Assembly (NCBI GenBank): GCA_049694275.1
Contig: JBAVQS010000175.1
Coordinates: 1 to 17,676, forward strand
Source: JBAVQS01 sp049694275
GTDB lineage: Bacteria; Chloroflexota; Anaerolineae; UBA4142; SHND01
DNA length: 17,676 nucleotides
Direction: 5' to 3'
Each line of letters begins with the position of its first letter. The first letter of the stretch is position 1. Positions 13,393-17,676 of this stretch are shown piece after piece. Both the position numbers and the translations under genes were made by a program. Below the pieces are notes generated by a model, which did not search any database, was not told where the DNA came from, and saw only the letters and a list, made by a program, of their open reading frames with translations.

Positions 13393-14043
13393 TTACGGCG
13401 TGGCGGCGGGCGCAGGCGTCCCGCTCGCCGTGGGCGTCCCCGTGCCCGGCGCCGGGGTCGGCGTATCGGGCAGCGTCGGCAGCGGCGTCGGCGTCACCGT
13501 CGGCGGGAAGGGGGGATCGCTCAGAAAATCGGCCAGCCCCTGGTGGGTGGCGGCCGAGACCAGATAAACCTGATTGTCATTCCCTTTGAGCGCATAATAG
13601 TCGCCCTGGTCGGGGGTGGCATTGCCAATCTTGAGCACGGACTGGCTCGTATTGCTCAGCGTCATGGTCGCGATGATGGCCGGATTGTCCAGACCGTACT
13701 GGGACAGGTCTGTTGTATTCGTCAGGACGCGGGTCGCATCCAGATGGGCCAGGTCGCCGATCGCGCCCAGGATTTTGATCGTGTCGGTTGCGCTGTCCTT
13801 GGGCTGATCCATATGCCAGTCCTGCCCCTGGCGCGTGACGCTCACCGTCAAATTCTTTTTCGTGTCGGTCACCTGGAATTTGGTGACGCTGTCCGTGGAA
13901 ACATCAAAGACGTTCACCGGGGTCGGGACCGGCGTGTTACGCGCGCCGGTGAAGGGCGTGACCTGATTCTGCGAGATATACCAGGCATACCCGCCGACGG
14001 CAATCAAGAGGACCAGTAGAATAATCGTATTACGAAACTTCAT
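13393..14043 (-). CDS. DUF4340 domain protein, membrane-anchored
   Basis: This 216-residue protein starts with MKFRNTIILLVLLIAVGGYA, an N-terminal membrane anchor (residues 5-23). An extracytoplasmic domain with the DUF4340 pattern follows: DVSTDSVTKFQV, then VTRQGQDWHMDQP, then LGAIGDLAHLDATRVLTN, DLSQYGLDNP at 113-122, LKIGNATPDQGDYYALK and VYLVSAATHQGLADFL. DUF4340 proteins commonly follow GldG-like genes in this type of ABC operon; their role is undetermined. The last 36 residues are low-complexity Pro/Thr/Gly/Ala (from PTVTPTPLP). No ribosome site precedes the ATG. A large palindrome fills the 75-nt gap to the previous gene instead. Confidence 0.88.
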   Translation of the reverse strand: MKFRNTIILLVLLIAVGGYAWYISQNQVTPFTGARNTPVPTPVNVFDVSTDSVTKFQVTDTKKNLTVSVTRQGQDWHMDQPKDSATDTIKILGAIGDLAHLDATRVLTNTTDLSQYGLDNPAIIATMTLSNTSQSVLKIGNATPDQGDYYALKGNDNQVYLVSAATHQGLADFLSDPPFPPTVTPTPLPTLPDTPTPAPGTGTPTASGTPAPAATP

Positions 14044-14053
14044 AGGTCAATTT

Positions 14054-14115
14054 CGGATTGCCGAATGCGGATTGCGGAGTGTCTTACGGACATTCCGCAA
14101 TCCACATTCGGCAAT
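14054..14115. repeat. Palindrome built of CGGATTG-like heptads inside the operon
   Basis: The gap between the GldG-like and DUF4340 genes is nearly filled by a 59-nt inverted repeat (14057-14115): 27-bp arms with one C-A mismatch and one G-T pair, around the loop TTACG. The left arm is itself a run of heptamers (CGGATTG, CCGAATG, CGGATTG, CGGAGTG at 14054-14081). The right arm is the complementary run (CATTCCG, CAATCCA, CATTCGG at 14091-14111). It resembles dispersed intergenic repeats and would fold into a stable mRNA hairpin ending 13 nt before the DUF4340 start. Confidence 0.85.
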
Positions 14116-14118
14116 ATC

Positions 14119-15714
14119 TTAGCGTCGCCTCCACCACATCAGACCGCCGACGATGATAAAGATCAGCGGGACGAGCCCGATGGTTGATAGTTCGATGAAT
14201 ATCGTATCCTGGCCGGTTGTTACGTTGAGCTGGTGTGTGACGGTTGCTTTGGCCGGAATGGCGATGAGCTGTTCCTGTCCGGCCAGCCAGTTGATCATGT
14301 TGCCGACGATATAACCGTTACCCTGATTCTGGAGCGCCTGGTTCGAAGCGAACTGGGAATTGCCGACGACGACGAGCCGCGGCGTCCGCTGGCTGCCGGC
14401 CGGCGCAGTCCCTTCGACAGCATATCCCACGACAAAGGGGCCTTTGTTATCCTTGGCCGGATCACACTGAAGCTGCTGCTGGTTTTGCAGCGCCGCGAAA
14501 TCGGTCTTGGCGCACGACTGGCTGCTGGTTGTAAAGAGCGCGGTCGGGGTTTTGTCGCTCCCTTGCACCACGCCAATGGAACGGGCGCCAAAGGGCACCA
14601 GCACGGCATAGCCCGTCATATCCTGGGTCACTGGATGCGTGGGCAGATTGCCGAATACGAGCAGGGCCGGATTCCCCTGATAGTTGAACTGCGGGTCCGG
14701 GTCGAGGATCAGGTCATTGTTGAGCTGCAAGCCCCAGGAAGTTAAAAGGTCCTTGAGCCCGGGGTCGGTCTGCGGATCGACCATAAGGAGCAAACGACCC
14801 CCGTTCTGCAGATAGAGCTTGAGGCGCTGCTCTTCCTCGCCGGAAAAGGGCTTGGCAGGGCGCGCGATCACGATGGCGCTCGTATCGGCCGGCACGCCCC
14901 CCGAGATCGTGCCTGACGCCGAGATCGTCGCAAGGTTGAGCTTGTCCACCTTGTAATTGTTCTGCTGCAACCCGGTGCCGATCCCGCTCAACCCAGTGTT
15001 CGCGGTATCGGCCGGATCGATCTCGCCGTGACCGGTGGTGAAATAGATTGCCGGCTGCTGATCCTGCGAAACCTTGAGCACCGCGTTGGTCAGGCTGTTC
15101 TCGTCAAATTGAAAGACCTTTTCGCGCCGTGTCCCCCGCTCAAATACGAGCACGGGATCGGTCGAGACGATCTGATAGCTGGCCGCCATCGCGGGGTTGG
15201 CCTGGGGATCGACAAAGCGATAGGTGATCTTGTTGGACGCGGACTGGTAATCCTTGAGCGTGTTCTCGGCATCTATCTCGTTCTGGACCGACTGCGCGAC
15301 AAAAAAACCGGTAACCTGAATCGGCTCTTTAAGATTCTGCAAAACCTGAACGGTCTGAGGCGAGAGCGTGCGCTGCTTGCCCTGGGTCAGATCGAGCCGG
15401 TAGGGAAACTGGCGCACCGCGATGAAATTGATCGCGATCACAATGCCGATAAACAGGACGATCATCAGCACGGCGTTCGACCCGCCGAGAATGTTATGCC
15501 CCGTCACCGCCTGGCGCAGTTCCTGCCGCGGGCGCGTGACCACATAGATGGCGAGGAGCATGACGCCCACCCCGCCCATCGCCAACAGGATGGCGGTCGG
15601 CAGGCCAAAGAGCAGATTGAGGAAGAACGCGCCGACGATCAGCGCAACCCCGGCCGCGCCCATATACGGGTACCAGGATGGGGTCTTGTTCTCCGATGGA
15701 GTTTGGTTTTCCAT
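14119..15714 (-). CDS. GldG-like ABC transporter auxiliary protein
   Basis: This 531-residue protein is of the GldG type (ABC-type 'gliding motility auxiliary' family, ABC_transp_aux). Membrane helices lie at about 17-37, 40-60 and 79-100. A large extracytoplasmic region then opens with the family signature YRLDLTQGKQRTLSPQTVQV (105-124) and NLKEPIQVTGFF (127-138), followed by YFTTGHGEID and GGRLLLMVDPQTDPG. A last helix precedes the terminal WWRRR (527-531), so the bulk is outside between N- and C-terminal anchors. ATG 15714 is preferred to GTG 15723: GGAGG sits 8 nt upstream of it, and the ATG shares one base with the permease stop (TAATG), indicating coupling. In gliding Bacteroidota the homolog supports motility; here the function is unknown. 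Confidence 0.93.
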   Translation of the reverse strand: MENQTPSENKTPSWYPYMGAAGVALIVGAFFLNLLFGLPTAILLAMGGVGVMLLAIYVVTRPRQELRQAVTGHNILGGSNAVLMIVLFIGIVIAINFIAVRQFPYRLDLTQGKQRTLSPQTVQVLQNLKEPIQVTGFFVAQSVQNEIDAENTLKDYQSASNKITYRFVDPQANPAMAASYQIVSTDPVLVFERGTRREKVFQFDENSLTNAVLKVSQDQQPAIYFTTGHGEIDPADTANTGLSGIGTGLQQNNYKVDKLNLATISASGTISGGVPADTSAIVIARPAKPFSGEEEQRLKLYLQNGGRLLLMVDPQTDPGLKDLLTSWGLQLNNDLILDPDPQFNYQGNPALLVFGNLPTHPVTQDMTGYAVLVPFGARSIGVVQGSDKTPTALFTTSSQSCAKTDFAALQNQQQLQCDPAKDNKGPFVVGYAVEGTAPAGSQRTPRLVVVGNSQFASNQALQNQGNGYIVGNMINWLAGQEQLIAIPAKATVTHQLNVTTGQDTIFIELSTIGLVPLIFIIVGGLMWWRRR

Positions 15715-16430
15715 TAACGCCACCTCCGTGATTCCACGACCCGCACGGTCAAAAAGACGGCGATGGCCGCAAGGCTGATAAAGAATACGGCGTGGCCGGA
15801 ATCAATCACGCCGGTAAAGAAATCTTGAAAGTGTGTCGGGAGCGAGAGATAACCCAGAAAATCGAGGACAAAGTTCCCGCCGCCGGCGATGCCCGCGAGC
15901 GCATTCGAGAACCACATAAAGATGAGCGCCAGGAAACCGACAAAGTAGGCGATGATTTGATTCCCGGTGAGGGACGAGGTAAACATGCCGATGCCGATAA
16001 AGGCCGCCCCTGCGAGCAGCACCCCGACATAACCGGCCAGGATGGAGCCCCAATCGGGCGAGCCATACCGCCAGAGGATGACGAGATACCAGAGGGTCGG
16101 AATCAGCAGCATGACAAACGCGAGCAGACCGGCAATGTATTTACCGATGACGATCTGCCAGTCGCGCACCGGCGCAGTCATCAACAGTTCAATCGTGCCC
16201 ATTCGGTTCTCTTCGGCAAACAGTCGCATCGCCAGCGCGGGCGTCAGGATCAGCGACAGCACCATCAGCCAGCTAAAGGTGCCGCTCATATCGGCTTGCT
16301 GGCTGGTGAGCGTGCTGCTGGCAAAGAGATAACCGAGGAAAAAAGCGAAAACGCCGGTGAGGATATAGGCGAGGGGCGAGAAAAAGTACGCCTTGATCTC
16401 TCGTCCGGCAATCGTAAGAATGTTTCCCAT
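15714..16430 (-). CDS. ABC-2 type permease, GldF-like
   Basis: This 238-residue, six-helix membrane protein forms the permease of an ABC-2 transporter with the upstream ATPase. It opens MGNILTIAGREIKAYFFSPL, the characteristic amphipathic start of GldF/NosY-type permeases. Helices lie at about 19-37, 53-68, 95-119, 131-155, 162-185 and 207-230, and EENRMGTIELLMTAPVRDWQ is the cytoplasmic coupling loop. An ATG at 16436 (MIMGN) is in frame. ATG 16430 is preferred because AGGGA lies about 9 nt before it but only 2-3 nt before the other. It ends in TAATG overlap with the GldG-like gene. Confidence 0.92.
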   Translation of the reverse strand: MGNILTIAGREIKAYFFSPLAYILTGVFAFFLGYLFASSTLTSQQADMSGTFSWLMVLSLILTPALAMRLFAEENRMGTIELLMTAPVRDWQIVIGKYIAGLLAFVMLLIPTLWYLVILWRYGSPDWGSILAGYVGVLLAGAAFIGIGMFTSSLTGNQIIAYFVGFLALIFMWFSNALAGIAGGGNFVLDFLGYLSLPTHFQDFFTGVIDSGHAVFFISLAAIAVFLTVRVVESRRWR

Positions 16431-16443
16431 AATCATTTTCCCT

Positions 16444-16468
16444 GTGACCGGGGCAGAGCGCCGGTCAC
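16444..16468 (-). promoter_or_regulatory. Intercistronic hairpin spanning the ATPase stop codon
   Basis: A perfect 8-bp stem, GTGACCGG (16444-16451) with CCGGTCAC (16461-16468), loop GGCAGAGCG, includes the TGA stop (16467-16465). It lies just before the ribosome site of the permease. It is too short of U to terminate; a role in setting ATPase-to-permease ratio is conceivable but unproven. Confidence 0.4.
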
Positions 16469-17478
16469 GCCTGCTTGGTTTCTACGGAGGCTTGTGGTTG
16501 TTCCTGCATCGTAAGCTCGACGAAGACCTCTTCCAGACTCACGCTGACCGGCCGCAACTCGAGCAAGCCCCAACCCTGCTGAACCACGACCTGGGCGATC
16601 TCCGCCCGGCGGTCGGCGTTGAGCGTCGTCTCAATCTCGTAGACCCCTTCGTCGCGCGCCTGCACAGCCAGGATCCCCTTGACCTTTTCCAGCGTGCTCG
16701 GAATTTCGGGGGCCGGCTTGACGACCTGCAAATGAATCCGGTTGGCGCCGCGGAGCTGCCCGGCCAAGCGCTCGGGGGTATCTTCCGCGACAATCTGCCC
16801 TTTGTTGATGATGACCACGCGCGAGCAGGTGGCGCTCACTTCCGGCAGAATGTGCGTGCTGAGGAGAATCGTGTGCTCTTTGCCCAGGCTCTTGATCAGC
16901 TCGCGCACCTCGATGATCTGGCGCGGGTCCAGGCCGATGGTCGGCTCGTCGAGAATCAGGACATCGGGCTCGTGCACGATGGCCTGGGCAATGCCGACGC
17001 GCTGGCGATAGCCTTTCGAGAGCTTGCCGATCAGCATGTCCGCGCGGTCTTCGATATTGACCAGCTCCATCGCGCGCTCGACCGCGTCTTCGATATCGGC
17101 GACATGATGCAGGCGCGCCGCGAATTCGAGATAGTCCCACACCGTCATGTCGAGATACAACGGGACCGTTTCGGGAAGATACCCAATGTGCTGGCGAACC
17201 TGAATCGATTCGTCAAAAACATCATAGCCCGCGACATACGCCTCGCCGCTGGTGGGGGGCATATAGCCGGTCAGGATGCGCATCGTGGTCGTCTTGCCCG
17301 CGCCGTTCGGCCCTAAAAAGCCGAGAATCTCGCCCTTGCGCACATTAAACGACAGGTCATGTAGCGCGTGGTAGGGGCCATAAAACTTGTTGAGGTCCAC
17401 TACTTCGATGGCATACTCAGAGCCATCCTGGGTTTCGACATCTTTTTCCGCCAGATCATTGGCGGTTACTGCACTCAT
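16465..17478 (-). CDS. ABC transporter ATPase, GldA-like
   Basis: This 337-residue cytoplasmic ATPase powers the ABC-2/GldG system encoded downstream. Walker A is GPNGAGKTT (56-64), the signature motif is LSKGYRQR (153-160), Walker B with the catalytic glutamate is VLILDEP (173-179), and the H-loop is STH at 207-209. The Q-loop position reads YLPE (100-103), with Glu in place of Gln as in many ABC-2 drug/gliding-type ATPases. Residues about 240-325 form the DUF4162-like C-terminal extension common in this group, with LEEVFVELT at 316-324. The ATG at 17478 has AGGAGG 5 nt upstream. It is the first gene of the operon, and the N-terminal 20 residues before the domain are polar and poorly conserved-looking. 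Confidence 0.95.
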   Translation of the reverse strand: MSAVTANDLAEKDVETQDGSEYAIEVVDLNKFYGPYHALHDLSFNVRKGEILGFLGPNGAGKTTTMRILTGYMPPTSGEAYVAGYDVFDESIQVRQHIGYLPETVPLYLDMTVWDYLEFAARLHHVADIEDAVERAMELVNIEDRADMLIGKLSKGYRQRVGIAQAIVHEPDVLILDEPTIGLDPRQIIEVRELIKSLGKEHTILLSTHILPEVSATCSRVVIINKGQIVAEDTPERLAGQLRGANRIHLQVVKPAPEIPSTLEKVKGILAVQARDEGVYEIETTLNADRRAEIAQVVVQQGWGLLELRPVSVSLEEVFVELTMQEQPQASVETKQA

Positions 17479-17676
17479 CCATGCCTCCTGACAACGCCGC
17501 GCAAGGTTTGAGAGATTGCTTCGTTCCTCGCAATGACAACGGACCGTGAATCGAAAAGCGCCTGGCGGGGCGTTGGAGATATAGTTGCCAATAAGACAGA
17601 ATAACGACTATTGCTTAACGGGGTATGAAAAAGAGATTAAAAGCAGCTAAACCCCATGGCATCCGGTCGCGGGGGG
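17479..17676. other. Upstream region of the ABC operon with a dispersed-repeat fragment
   Basis: No gene is seen in the last 198 bases. The strip next to the ATPase start holds its ribosome site. AGAGATTGCTTCGTTCCTCG followed by CAATGACA (17511-17538) matches the core of a dispersed repeat, TGTCATTGCGAGG...GAAGCAATCTC, found in many bacterial genomes. An AT-richer stretch (17580-17660) is where the operon's promoter should lie; on the - strand TATATC at 17584-17579 is a possible -10, but I see no matching -35 at the right distance. Confidence 0.5.

Noticed and set aside
13393..13510. Imperfect GGCGTCGGCG-type short repeats
   Set aside because: They are the codons of the Pro/Thr-rich tail of the DUF4340 protein, not an independent repeat array; no CRISPR-like spacing.
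12689..13567. 292-residue + strand frame opposite rsmG
   Set aside because: It reads through the operon terminator hairpin and is antisense to a clear RsmG.
16393..17316. 307-residue + strand frame opposite the ABC ATPase
   Set aside because: Antisense shadow of Walker and signature motif DNA; no independent evidence.

Overview
The window is about 60% G+C or higher over most of its length. It looks like chromosomal DNA of a free-living bacterium, most probably a Chloroflexota (Anaerolineae-like) lineage. That assignment is inference. It rests on the mix of a CUT1-type sugar transporter without its own ATPase, a GldA/GldF/GldG/DUF4340-type ABC operon, Pro/Thr-rich 'TPTPTP' linkers in exported proteins, and an AlkX/YcaQ-type glycosylase. 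No rRNA gene or other strong taxonomic marker is present.

Positions 1-2350 (+ strand) hold a carbohydrate ABC transporter: the last 65 codons of a MalE-like binding protein, a strong intercistronic hairpin, overlapping MalF- and MalG-like permeases, and a very strong intrinsic terminator. Immediately behind it, from an apparently leaderless promoter, lies a 777-residue lipoprotein. It fuses a XylF-like class I sugar-binding domain to a MalE-like class II binding domain, an unusual arrangement.

Positions 4730-6696 carry a compact type II restriction-modification pair on visibly AT-richer DNA: a beta-class amino-methyltransferase and a PD-(D/E)XK-like endonuclease, joined by an ATGA overlap. 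The endonuclease has a K-T-T-x-K-D-R signature reminiscent of the EcoRII/CCGG-cutter group. The composition suggests horizontal acquisition.

Positions 6700-10050 (+) contain a repeat-rich spacer, a near-consensus promoter that appears to start transcription at a GTG start codon, a channel-like membrane protein with a non-canonical filter, an AlkX/YcaQ-type DNA glycosylase, and a two-domain protein of unknown function. A 17-bp stem-loop separates these from the convergent genes that follow.

Positions 10172-12009 (-) form a tight cluster: quinone oxidoreductase, cupin, YqeY. Positions 12010-12580 are an AT-rich stretch with a 65-residue two-helix membrane protein and tRNA-Pro(CGG), which has its own near-consensus promoter and a long terminator hairpin. 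RsmG (16S rRNA m7G527 methyltransferase) follows on the - strand. Positions 13393-17478 (-) are one operon: ABC ATPase, ABC-2 permease, GldG-like auxiliary protein and DUF4340 protein. It ends in a strong terminator just before rsmG.
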